DNA of 64,000 bases from the NCBI GenBank assembly GCA_009268125.1, contig WBOU01000007.1:186001-250000 (forward strand). The letters run 5' to 3'. This document shows, piece after piece, positions 52,327 to 60,600 of the stretch (position 1 is its first letter; every line of letters begins with the position of its first letter). The notes beneath the pieces are model-generated. The model saw nothing but the letters and a program-made list of their open reading frames with translations, ran no database searches and was not told the DNA's origin. The DNA is from Chloroflexia bacterium SDU3-3. Lineage in GTDB: Bacteria > Chloroflexota > Chloroflexia > Chloroflexales > Roseiflexaceae. The position numbers and the translations under genes were made by a program.

Positions 52327-53004
52327 CTACAGATCTGGGATCTGCCAGTCGATCGGGGTGTGGCCTTGGGCGGCCAGCGCGGCGTTGATCTTGGAGAAGG
52401 GCCGCGAGCCGAAGAAGCCGCTGCGGGCCGAGAGCGGCGAGGGGTGGGCCGACTGGATGACCACGTGGCGCTCGGCGTCGATCAGCTTGAGCTTCTTCTG
52501 GGCGTTGCCGCCCCACAGCACGAACACGGCTGGCTCGGGCCGCCGGCTCAGGGCCGCGATCACGGCGTCGGTGAACTTCTCCCAGCCCTTGCTCTTGTGC
52601 GAGTTCGGCTCGTGGGCGCGCACGGTCAGCGCGGTGTTCAGCAGCAGCACGCCCTGCCTGGCCCAGGGCACCAGGTAGCCGTTGTTGGGCACCTTGCAGC
52701 CTAGGTCGGCCTTCAGCTCCTTGTAGATGTTCACCAGCGAGGGCGGCACGGTCACGCCGGGGCGCACCGAGAAGGCCAGCCCGTGGGCCTGCCCGTCGTC
52801 GTGGTAGGGGTCCTGTCCCACCACCAGCACCCTGGCGCTCTCGTAGGGCGTCAGCTCCAGGGCCGAGAACACCTCGCCCTCGGGCGGGAACACGGTGTGG
52901 GCGGCGCGCTCGGCCTCTAGGAAGGCCATCAGCTGCGTGTAGTAGGGCTTTTTGGTCTCGGCCTCCAGCACGGGCTGCCAAGACTCGGGTATCGCTGCGC
53001 TCAT
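52327..53004 (-). CDS. ung: Uracil-DNA glycosylase (family 1)
   Basis: A 225-residue family-1 enzyme that removes uracil from DNA. The catalytic-water motif GQDPYH has Asp65; LLLNTALTV and HPSPLSA form the uracil pocket and the DNA-intercalating loop. Length is normal. The ATG at 53004 starts MSAAIPESW; an upstream extension is repeat-derived. The stop faces the NB-ARC operon terminator. A remnant of its last codons lies at 46673-46727. Confidence 0.95.
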   Translation of the reverse strand: MSAAIPESWQPVLEAETKKPYYTQLMAFLEAERAAHTVFPPEGEVFSALELTPYESARVLVVGQDPYHDDGQAHGLAFSVRPGVTVPPSLVNIYKELKADLGCKVPNNGYLVPWARQGVLLLNTALTVRAHEPNSHKSKGWEKFTDAVIAALSRRPEPAVFVLWGGNAQKKLKLIDAERHVVIQSAHPSPLSARSGFFGSRPFSKINAALAAQGHTPIDWQIPDL

Positions 53005-53027
53005 CGGTTGTTTCTTTCTTTTTTTGG

Positions 53028-53095
53028 AACTACAAAGGCTCAAAGACACGAGATTTTTTTGAACCACGAAGACTCAAAGACACGAAGCTTTTTGA
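53028..53095 (+). repeat. Family-B iterated repeat, locus 7
   Basis: CAAAGGCTCAAAGACACGAG then AACCACGAAGACTCAAAGAC: two short runs between ung and the VWA gene. Confidence 0.75.
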
Positions 53096-53171
53096 GCAAT
53101 TATAGTGACTATGATGCGATAACGTCGGTTTCTACGAGTTGACCGCTATATTTTTAGATATGCGCTAATTT

Positions 53172-53206
53172 TGTATCCCTTCGAGTCTTCGCGTCTTCGT
53201 GGTTAA
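53172..53206 (-). repeat. Family-B iterated repeat, locus 8 (reverse)
   Basis: TTCGAGTCTTCGCGTCTTCG then TGGTTAA, ending exactly at the stop codon of the VWA gene. It faces locus 7 and could pair with it. Confidence 0.75.
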
Positions 53207-54385
53207 CTACCTCTGCTCGCTGCGGCTGGCCACGATGCCGTTGGCGGCGGCCCACTGGCCGAGGTCGCGGCGCTCGATGGCGGCGGCCATCAGGTTGGGG
53301 AACTGGTCGGGCGTGCAGGCGAAGGCGGGCGCGCCCAGCGCGGCGAAGGCCTCGGCGGCGCGGTGGTCGTAGAAGGGCGCGCCCTCGTCGCTCAGGGCCA
53401 GCAGCGCCACGCACTGTGTGCCCGAGGCCACGATCGCCCCGGCCCGCTTGAGCATCTGCTCGTAGCTGCCGCCCTCGTACAGGTCGCTGATCAGCACCAG
53501 GATGGTCTCGCTGGGGCGGCTGATGATGCCCTGGCAGTACTCGAGCGCGCGGTTGATGTCGGTGCCGCCGCCCAGGTTGATGCCGAACAGCAGCTCGACG
53601 GGGTCGTGCAGGTCGGCGGTGAGGTCGACCACCGAGGTGTCGAACACCACCACCTGGGTGCGCACGGCGGGCAGCGAGGCCAGCACCGCGCCGAAGATCC
53701 CGGCGTACACGGCGGATGTGGCCATCGAGCCGGACTGGTCGATGCACAGCACGATGTCGCGCAGGCTGCTGCGCTTGCGCCCGTAGCCGATCCGCCGCTC
53801 GGGCACGATGGTGCGGTACTCGGGCTGATAGTGCCTGAGGTTGGCGCGGATGGTGCGGTGCCAGTCGATCTCGCTGTGACGCGGGCGGTTGTTGCGGGTG
53901 GCGCGATTGAGGCTACCCATCACGGCGCGGCGGGTGGGGCTGGCCAGCTTCTTCATCAGCTCATCCACCACGCGCCGCACCACCTGCCGCGCGGTGTCTA
54001 GGGTCTTGGTGGGCATCACGCCGCGCATGGCGATCAGGTCGGCCACCAGGTGCACATCCGGCTCGACGGTGTTGAGCAGCTCTGGCTCCATCAGCATCTG
54101 GCGCAGGTCGAGCCGCTCAAGGGCGTCGCGCTGCAGCACCTGCACCACCGAGCTGGGGAAGTACTCGCGGATGTCGCCCAGCCAGCGGGCGATGTTGGGC
54201 TGCGAGCTGCCCAGGCCGCCGCGCCTATCGGAGTCGTAGAGGGCCTGGAGCGCGCCGTCCATGCGGGCGTCGGGTGCGCCCAGGGCCAGGCCGGTGCCGT
54301 CGGCCTCGCCGCCGCCCAGGATGAGCCGCCAGCGGCGTAGCGCCTCGTCGTTGGTCTCGTGGGGGTGTTGGGTGGGTGTGGTCAC
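53207..54385 (-). CDS. VWA domain protein, last gene of the SWIM-MoxR operon
   Basis: A 392-residue protein with a helical N-terminal half (DALERLDLRQMLMEPELLN, VRRVVDELMKKLASPTRRA) and a C-terminal von Willebrand A domain. The metal-ion site is DQSGS (D216) in IVLCIDQSGSMATSA; GGGTDINRAL and LISDLYEGG give the other ligands. Such VWA proteins work with a MoxR AAA ATPase, here three genes upstream. The GTG start overlaps the App1 stop (GTGA), so translation is coupled. It probably assembles or regulates a target complex; the target is unknown. Confidence 0.85.
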   Translation of the reverse strand: MTTPTQHPHETNDEALRRWRLILGGGEADGTGLALGAPDARMDGALQALYDSDRRGGLGSSQPNIARWLGDIREYFPSSVVQVLQRDALERLDLRQMLMEPELLNTVEPDVHLVADLIAMRGVMPTKTLDTARQVVRRVVDELMKKLASPTRRAVMGSLNRATRNNRPRHSEIDWHRTIRANLRHYQPEYRTIVPERRIGYGRKRSSLRDIVLCIDQSGSMATSAVYAGIFGAVLASLPAVRTQVVVFDTSVVDLTADLHDPVELLFGINLGGGTDINRALEYCQGIISRPSETILVLISDLYEGGSYEQMLKRAGAIVASGTQCVALLALSDEGAPFYDHRAAEAFAALGAPAFACTPDQFPNLMAAAIERRDLGQWAAANGIVASRSEQR

Positions 54386-55656
54386 TGCGGGTCTCCGTCG
54401 GTAACAATGATGTCGGGCGCCGGCTCGCCCGCCTGCTGGGCCTCGGCCAGGCGCTCGCCCACGATCTGCCCGGCCTGGGCCGGGGCTGGCGTCTGCACCA
54501 CGGTGGTGGTGTGGCCCTGGGCGGCCTCGGCAGGCGAGGCGGCGCTGGTGTCGTGGGCCATATCGGCGGCCACATCCCTCAGCGCCTCGGGGCTGATCCA
54601 TCCCTGCGCGGCGGCGTGGCGGGCCATGGCCAGGGTGTCCTCGGCCAGGATGAGCGTGCCGCCTGCGGCCACCACCTGCTCGGTGAGCGCGGCCACGGCG
54701 GCGATGCGCTGCGGGCTGGGGTCGACGCTGCGGATGTAGATGGCGCGGATGCGCGACGGGTAGAGGCGCATCACCTCGGCGTAGATCTCGGGGTCTTCCT
54801 GGCCGCTGTCACCCACCAGCACGAAGGGTAGCGCGGGGTAGAAGTCGAGCAGCTCGCGGATGGCGGCCAGCTTGTGGTCGCGGTGGCCCAGCGGCAGCCG
54901 ATCGGGCGAGAGCCCCCAGTCGCGCAGGAACATGCCGCCCTTGGGCAGCCCGCGCAGCGCGAAGAAATCGGTCAGCATGTCGTAGATGTTCCACGGGCTG
55001 CTGGAGACGTAGAAGATCGGGTTGACGAACGGCCCGGGCGCTCCGGCGTGCAGGGCGCGGTAGAGCGCGGCCACGCCGGGGAAGGGCAGGCGGGTGCGCG
55101 CGCTGCTCAGGAAGACATTGCGGGCCATGTTCAGCAGGTTGATCGCGTCGGTCTTCACCACCGTGTCGTCGATGTCGCTGATGATGCCGAACTGGGCGTC
55201 GGGCTGCGGGATGAACACCTGGCCGGTGGCGCTAGCCCGCTGGCCGCTGGGCGCGGCGGCATCCAGCGCCACGTCGTGCCAGGGCTGCCCGGCGGGCGGG
55301 CTGGCGGCCAGGGTGAGCCGCAGCTCGAAGAAGCCCTCGGGGTCGCTGGTGGCAGCCTGCTCGGCCCCTAGGATGCGGCCCACCACCTGCGCGCCCGGCA
55401 CCTCGTCGGTCTCGAAGCGGCGGTAGGTATCTAGCAGATTCTGCCAGAGCGTGTCGTGGTCGCGGGCGGCGGGTGCGCCCTGGGCGTCCAGCACGCGCCC
55501 GCGCAGCACTGCCCGCGTGGCGTCGCCGTAGCCCAGGTAGGGCACGATCACCACCGGCTCGCGGCCCAGGCGGTCGTCGAGGGCGCGGGCCATGCGGGCG
55601 AAGGTGTTCTCGGCCTCGTCGCCCAGGTGGGCCAGGATGTCTCGCCAGTGCTCCAT
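54382..55656 (-). CDS. App1/DUF2183-type phosphatase domain protein
   Basis: A 424-residue protein. An N-terminal beta-rich domain (about 30-150: VVIVPYLGYGDATRAVLRGR) precedes a haloacid-dehalogenase-like domain with DIDDTVVKTD (D161, D163), the motif of Lipin/Smp2 and yeast App1 phosphatidate phosphatases; YVSSSPWNIYD and KLAAIRELLDFYPALPFVLV are also family-typical. It may act on phosphatidate or another phosphate ester. The last 100 residues include an Ala-rich tail. Ribosome site AGGAGGAACC. It lies 8 bases after the DUF5682 gene, an unusual addition to this operon. Confidence 0.85.
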   Translation of the reverse strand: MEHWRDILAHLGDEAENTFARMARALDDRLGREPVVIVPYLGYGDATRAVLRGRVLDAQGAPAARDHDTLWQNLLDTYRRFETDEVPGAQVVGRILGAEQAATSDPEGFFELRLTLAASPPAGQPWHDVALDAAAPSGQRASATGQVFIPQPDAQFGIISDIDDTVVKTDAINLLNMARNVFLSSARTRLPFPGVAALYRALHAGAPGPFVNPIFYVSSSPWNIYDMLTDFFALRGLPKGGMFLRDWGLSPDRLPLGHRDHKLAAIRELLDFYPALPFVLVGDSGQEDPEIYAEVMRLYPSRIRAIYIRSVDPSPQRIAAVAALTEQVVAAGGTLILAEDTLAMARHAAAQGWISPEALRDVAADMAHDTSAASPAEAAQGHTTTVVQTPAPAQAGQIVGERLAEAQQAGEPAPDIIVTDGDPQ

Positions 55657-55664
55657 GGTTCCTC

Positions 55665-57926
55665 CTAGTGCGCGGCGGGCGCGAGCCCCAGCAGCTGGGC
55701 CACCAGCGGCAGCGCGGCCTCGGCGCGGGCGGTGTCGAGCGGCAGGGCCTCGCCGCCTCCTGCGGCGGCGCTGGCGGTGCCGTCTTTGGCACGCTCGCCC
55801 ATCTGGCGGCGCTCGGGCTTGGTGAAAGTGGCGAAGGTTCGGCGCAGCAGCGGCAGCACCTGCTGGAACAGCTCGGGCGTCAGACCGCGCACCCAGCCGT
55901 CGATGATCTGCCAGAGCGACTCGTGATGGATGAGCAGCATGCCGCTGCCCTTGAGCGTGCCCTCGACCCAGGCGGCGGCCTGGGCGGGCGTGGCCGCAGG
56001 CGAGAGCGCGAAGCTCAGGCGCTGGCCCAGCTCGTCGGTGCCGATGGCCTCGGCGTCGAGCAGCAGGCGGCAGCAGCGCCCGGCCACCAGCCCGTGCGCC
56101 CCGGCCATGTCGGCCACCTGCCGCAGCGCGTCGCACCAGGCCTGCTGGTGCTGCCTATCGGCCAGCATGCCCAGGGCCTGCGCGGTGTCGCTGATGCGCT
56201 TGAACATGGCCGCCGCCGCGTCGTCGTTCAGCGAGGCGCACGCGCCCGGCAGGCCGATGCAGATGCGCGCCACCAGCCCGCTCACCACGTGCTCCAGCGC
56301 CGCCGAGTCGGTGCGGCGCACGTTGCCGTAGCGCAGCGCGTTGGCCAGCGGCGGCAGCGCCTCCATCAGGTGCGGCACATCGCTGGAGAGCGCGGCGGCT
56401 TCCTCAAGCTGGCGCATGGCCTGGGCCACGGCCTTGGGCAGGTCGGCCAGCAGCGCCTGCTCCACCAGCGCCGTCAGCTCGGGCAGGGCGGTGGCACGCC
56501 GCGCCGTGTCGCAGGCGTAGGCGGTGGCGGCCTCGGCCACGGTCGCGCCCCACATGCTGGCCTCGATCAGCGTGATGGTGAACTCGGGCTGCCACTCGAC
56601 CCGCCAGTTCTCGTGGAAGGTGCCCTTGCCGCCCGCGTGCTGGATGTGGCCCCATGGGATCTTGAGCAGGTTGAGGCGGTGCAGCAGCTGGCTGCGCTCT
56701 AGGTCGATCGGCTTGCGCAGATCGAGCGCGTAGTCGCGCCAGGTGGCCTCCACGGCCATGCGCAGCCGCTTCTGCTCGCGTGTCAGATCGGACTGGAGCG
56801 GCGTGGTGGGCGCGCTGCCGGGCACGCTGCCCAGCCGCTCGGCCACGATCAGCTTCTCGGCGATCAGCTGCATAGGCAGGTCGCTGCCGAAGCAGAACAC
56901 GGCGCGGGCGGCCTCGTTCAGCTCATCTAGGCCGGGCAGCGGGCGGTCGCGGATGGCGGCCAGCGCCTCGGCCAGGCGCACCGCCTCCACCACGTGGGCG
57001 GCGGATGCGTCCAGATCCTGCTCGCGCATGAGCCGGGCCACCAGGGCCATCCAGCGGTTGGTCACCTCGTTGGGGGCCTGCCACAGGTGCTCGTAGTAGC
57101 CGGGCGATGCGATGCCCGCGCCGTAGCCGCTGCTGCTGGCCAGCCGCTTGTAGGTCCAGGGCGAGAAGGTGGCCTGCACCTTGGCTTTGGGCATGCCCTT
57201 GAGCAGGGCGGCGTCGGCCTTGGCGCTGCTGGCGCTGCCCACCAGGGCGGGGCCGTGCCACGCGCCGCACACTACCGCGATCCGCCCATAGCCCTGCTTC
57301 TCGGCTGCGCGGATGGTCTGGCGCATCCAGGCCTCGCGGCGCTGCTCGTTGAGGTCCAGTTCGCCCGTGGCCTGCTCGCGCAGCGCGGCCATGGCCTCCA
57401 GAATGGCCTCGAACACGCCGGTGCTGTCCTGGCGCTGCTCGACCATCTGCTCCCACCAGCGCTCACCGTCGCTGTAGCCTGCGGCGCGGGCCAGATGGCC
57501 CAGCGGGTCGCCCGCGATCGGGTCTTGCTCGGCCAGGGCGGCCTCGGCGGGCTGCTGGGCCTCGGGCGCGGGGGCCTCGGGCAGCTCGGGCGGCGGCTCG
57601 GGCGGTGCCGCGCCCAGCTGGTGGGCCTGCGGCAGATCCATGAAGCGCACCGGCACGCCATTTTGCAGCGCGTAGCGGATGGCCTGGAACTCGGGCGAGA
57701 ACACCGCGAACGGGTAGTAGGCGGCCTCGTTGGGCTGGCTGGCCACGTAGATCAGTAGGGCCACGGGCGGCTGCAGGCTCTCCTCCGCGAACAGCGGCAG
57801 CAGCTCGTCGGCGTCGGGTGGGCCTTCGATCAGCACGCAGTCGGGCTGCAGCTGCTCAAGCGCCAGCAGCAGGCTGCGTGCCGATCCCGGGCCATGGTGT
57901 CGAATGCCAAAGATGTGAACGGTCAT
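55665..57926 (-). CDS. DUF5682 family protein
   Basis: A 753-residue protein of unknown activity. The start MTVHIFGIRHHGPGSARSLL and CVLIEGPPDADELL are the signature of this family, which resembles the TraB/ChaN-like fold in its first 150 residues (IRHHGPGS). Further blocks are RIAVVCGAWHGPAL and FSPWTYKRLASSSGYGAGI. No membrane segment or signal. In many actinobacteria and Chloroflexi this gene stands with MoxR, VWA, DUF5691 and SWIM genes, as here. It starts 13 bases after the MoxR stop. Confidence 0.85.
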   Translation of the reverse strand: MTVHIFGIRHHGPGSARSLLLALEQLQPDCVLIEGPPDADELLPLFAEESLQPPVALLIYVASQPNEAAYYPFAVFSPEFQAIRYALQNGVPVRFMDLPQAHQLGAAPPEPPPELPEAPAPEAQQPAEAALAEQDPIAGDPLGHLARAAGYSDGERWWEQMVEQRQDSTGVFEAILEAMAALREQATGELDLNEQRREAWMRQTIRAAEKQGYGRIAVVCGAWHGPALVGSASSAKADAALLKGMPKAKVQATFSPWTYKRLASSSGYGAGIASPGYYEHLWQAPNEVTNRWMALVARLMREQDLDASAAHVVEAVRLAEALAAIRDRPLPGLDELNEAARAVFCFGSDLPMQLIAEKLIVAERLGSVPGSAPTTPLQSDLTREQKRLRMAVEATWRDYALDLRKPIDLERSQLLHRLNLLKIPWGHIQHAGGKGTFHENWRVEWQPEFTITLIEASMWGATVAEAATAYACDTARRATALPELTALVEQALLADLPKAVAQAMRQLEEAAALSSDVPHLMEALPPLANALRYGNVRRTDSAALEHVVSGLVARICIGLPGACASLNDDAAAAMFKRISDTAQALGMLADRQHQQAWCDALRQVADMAGAHGLVAGRCCRLLLDAEAIGTDELGQRLSFALSPAATPAQAAAWVEGTLKGSGMLLIHHESLWQIIDGWVRGLTPELFQQVLPLLRRTFATFTKPERRQMGERAKDGTASAAAGGGEALPLDTARAEAALPLVAQLLGLAPAAH

Positions 57927-57938
57927 GGTGCCACCCGT

Positions 57939-59018
57939 CTAAGAGATCTCGCGGCAGGCGCGGTAGAGGTCTTTCCAGCCGTCGCGCTCTTTCACCACCG
58001 TCTCCAGGTACTCCAGCCAGGCCACCCGATCCTGCACAGGGTCTTTCACCACCGCGCCCAGCAGGCCCGAGGCCACGTCGCCAGCGCGCATCTGGCCGTC
58101 GCCGAAGTGGGCGGCCAGCGCTAGCCCCTGGTTCACCACCGAGATAGCCTCGGCGGTGGAGAGCGTGCCGCTGGTAGATTTGAGCTTGCTCTTGCTGTCG
58201 GATGTCACGCCGCTGCGCAGCTCGCGGAAGATCGTGACGATCCGGCGGATCTCCTCCACCGCTGGCGGCTCGGCGGGCAGCTCTAGGGCGCGGCCCAGGC
58301 TGGCCACGCGCTGCCGCACGATCTCCACCTCCTCGTCGATCGTTGCGGGCAGGGGCAGCACCACGGTGTTGAAGCGGCGCTTGAGCGCGCTGGAGAGGTC
58401 GTTCACGCCACGGTCGCGGTCGTTGGCGGTGGCGATGATGTTGAAGCCGCGCACGGCCTGTACCTCGGTGTTCAGCTCGGGCACGGGCAGGGTCTTCTCG
58501 GAAAGGATGGTGATCAGGGTGTCCTGCACATCGGATGGGATGCGGGTCAGCTCCTCCAGGCGGGCGATCTTGCCATCCTGCATGGCGCGCATCAGCGGGC
58601 TGGCCACCATGGCCTCGGTGGATGGCCCCTCGGCCAGCAGCCGCGCGTAGTTCCAGCCGTAGCGGATGCTCTCCTCGCTGGTGCCCGCCGTGCCCTGGAT
58701 GAGCATGGTCGAGTCACCCGAGATCGCGGCGGAGAGGTGCTCGGAGACCCAGCTCTTGGCGGTGCCGGGCACGCCCAGCAGCAGCAGGCCACGGTCGGTG
58801 GCCAGCGTGGCCACGGCGATCTCGATCACGCGGCGGCTGCCGATGTACTTGGGCGTGATCTCCGCGCCGTTCTCCAGCTTGCCGCCCAGCAGGTAGGTGG
58901 AGACCGCCCACGGCGAGAGCTTCCAGCTCGGCGGGCGTGGGCGGGTGTCGATCTGGGCGAGGATCGCTAGCTCCTCGGCATATTGCTGCTCGGCGTGAGC
59001 GCGTAGAACTTGGCTCAT
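57939..59018 (-). CDS. MoxR-family AAA+ ATPase
   Basis: A 359-residue ATPase. Walker A is GVPGTAKSW (residues 82-90, the usual MoxR form with Ala before Lys), Walker B and following: KIARLEELTRIPSDVQDTL; sensor region GFNIIATANDRDRGVNDLS; arginine finger in SSALKRRFN. MoxR enzymes fold or mature complexes with a VWA partner, here the gene at 53207. The 60-base gap before it has no terminator, so it belongs with the DUF5691 and SWIM genes upstream. Confidence 0.92.
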   Translation of the reverse strand: MSQVLRAHAEQQYAEELAILAQIDTRPRPPSWKLSPWAVSTYLLGGKLENGAEITPKYIGSRRVIEIAVATLATDRGLLLLGVPGTAKSWVSEHLSAAISGDSTMLIQGTAGTSEESIRYGWNYARLLAEGPSTEAMVASPLMRAMQDGKIARLEELTRIPSDVQDTLITILSEKTLPVPELNTEVQAVRGFNIIATANDRDRGVNDLSSALKRRFNTVVLPLPATIDEEVEIVRQRVASLGRALELPAEPPAVEEIRRIVTIFRELRSGVTSDSKSKLKSTSGTLSTAEAISVVNQGLALAAHFGDGQMRAGDVASGLLGAVVKDPVQDRVAWLEYLETVVKERDGWKDLYRACREIS

Positions 59019-59088
59019 GGTCTTCCTCTCGCTCTATACTGGCATGTGTATGCTATTGAAAAAGGTGATCGTTTGGTTTTAGACCGTG

Positions 59089-60600
59089 CTACAGCCCGTT
59101 GGCCAGCGCATCGAGCATCTCGGCGCGGAAGTGCAGCACGATCAGGAATCGGTCGACCGCGCCCTGCCAGCGGTCCCAGTCGCGCATCTGCGTGTTCCAG
59201 CCGGTGTTGGCCTGGGCGGCCAGCGCGGGCGGGAAGAAGCGCGCGCTGTTTTTGAGCACATCAAGCGTGTGCCAGTCGATCTTGCCCTTGCCTAGCAGGC
59301 GCTGCATGTGGGCCAGCACCTCGCGGGCGAACGGCTCGCTCCAGGGGTGGGCGCAGCTCTGGATGAACTGCGAGACGCCCTCGGTGTCGCTGCGCAGCAG
59401 CGGCGCGACCACGCGCTCGCGCTGGGCGGGCGGCATGATCGCGATCATGGCAGCCAGCTCGCGCATGTCCTTGTCCTGGCGGGCGGCGACCAGCGCCTCG
59501 GCCCACTCTAGGTTCTGGAACCTGCTGGCGGCCTCGCGCCAGCTGCTGATCAGCAGCTCGCGCCACTCGCTCTGCTGAGCTGCGGCGATGATCTCGGCGG
59601 GCGACGCGCCCCATGTGGCGCTCCAGTGCCCTGGGTCGATGGCCAGCAGGATCTGGTGGAACCACCAGGCTTTCTCGCCGTAGCTGCTGTACTGCGGCTT
59701 CTGGTCGATGCTGTCGCGGGCCATGTCTGGCTCGAAGCGCTCGATCAGGCGCAGCTCGATCAGGGGCTGGCGCAGCAGGCGGCGCTTCAGCTCGATGTGG
59801 GCCTGGGCGCGCTGGCGCATGCGCTGGGCCAGGCGCGACTCGGGCAGGCGGGCCAGCAGCCCGGCGGCCACGCGGCGCACCTCCTTGCTGCGGTCGTCGA
59901 GCAGGCCCTCCAGCCACGGCTCGTCGTCCATGGTGGCGCTCTGGCCGATAGCGGCGGCGAAGGTGGCGCGGGCGTCAGCCTTCTCCTTCGTCCATGTGGT
60001 GGCCAGCAACTCGCGGGCGGCGGCGGGGTCGCGGCGGTGCAGCTCCTCCAGCACGGCGGCGCGGGCGTTCTCGCTGCCGGTCTCCCACACATCCTGGGGG
60101 TTGGGCACATCGCCCTGCACCACCAGCTTGCGCCAGGATGGGTGCTGCTGGGCCAGCCACAGGCCGCGCTGGCCCAGGGCGGCCAGCAGGCTCGCCCGAT
60201 CGATCTGCTGCCCGTGGGCCTTCTCAAGCAGGGCGGGCAGCTGGGCGGGCGGCACGCGCACCCCCGCCGCGCTGGCGGCGGCCAGCCACTCGCCCAGCAG
60301 ATCGCGGTGCTGGTCGCCCAAGATCTGGCGCAGGTGCAGGGTGGCGCGCGGGCCGCATAGGGGCGCGCTCTCGGCGGGGCTGGGGGCGGGCGGCGCGGCG
60401 CTGGCCTGAGGCGCGGTCGCCCCGGCGCGGCGGTACTGCGCCAGCGCGGCGGCGGTGTCGAGCAGGGCGCGCTCGGGCGGGGCGGCGGCCAGCAGCTGGC
60501 CCAGCGCCCCCGGCGCGTCGGGGGCCGCGAAGGGCCGTCGGTCGGTGCCCAGCAGCGCGGCCGTCACGGCCTGCTGCCAGATCTGATCGGGTGTGCTCAT
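59089..60600 (-). CDS. DUF5691 family protein
   Basis: A 503-residue, mainly helical protein. It starts MSTPDQIWQQAVTAALLGTDRR, the DUF5691 signature. Further on are HPSWRKLVVQGDVPNPQDVW and stretches such as AVLEELHRRDPAAARELL that look like HEAT-type helical repeats. It probably serves as a scaffold. The start overlaps the SWIM stop (ATGA), so the two are translationally coupled. Function is unknown. Confidence 0.85.
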   Translation of the reverse strand: MSTPDQIWQQAVTAALLGTDRRPFAAPDAPGALGQLLAAAPPERALLDTAAALAQYRRAGATAPQASAAPPAPSPAESAPLCGPRATLHLRQILGDQHRDLLGEWLAAASAAGVRVPPAQLPALLEKAHGQQIDRASLLAALGQRGLWLAQQHPSWRKLVVQGDVPNPQDVWETGSENARAAVLEELHRRDPAAARELLATTWTKEKADARATFAAAIGQSATMDDEPWLEGLLDDRSKEVRRVAAGLLARLPESRLAQRMRQRAQAHIELKRRLLRQPLIELRLIERFEPDMARDSIDQKPQYSSYGEKAWWFHQILLAIDPGHWSATWGASPAEIIAAAQQSEWRELLISSWREAASRFQNLEWAEALVAARQDKDMRELAAMIAIMPPAQRERVVAPLLRSDTEGVSQFIQSCAHPWSEPFAREVLAHMQRLLGKGKIDWHTLDVLKNSARFFPPALAAQANTGWNTQMRDWDRWQGAVDRFLIVLHFRAEMLDALANGL

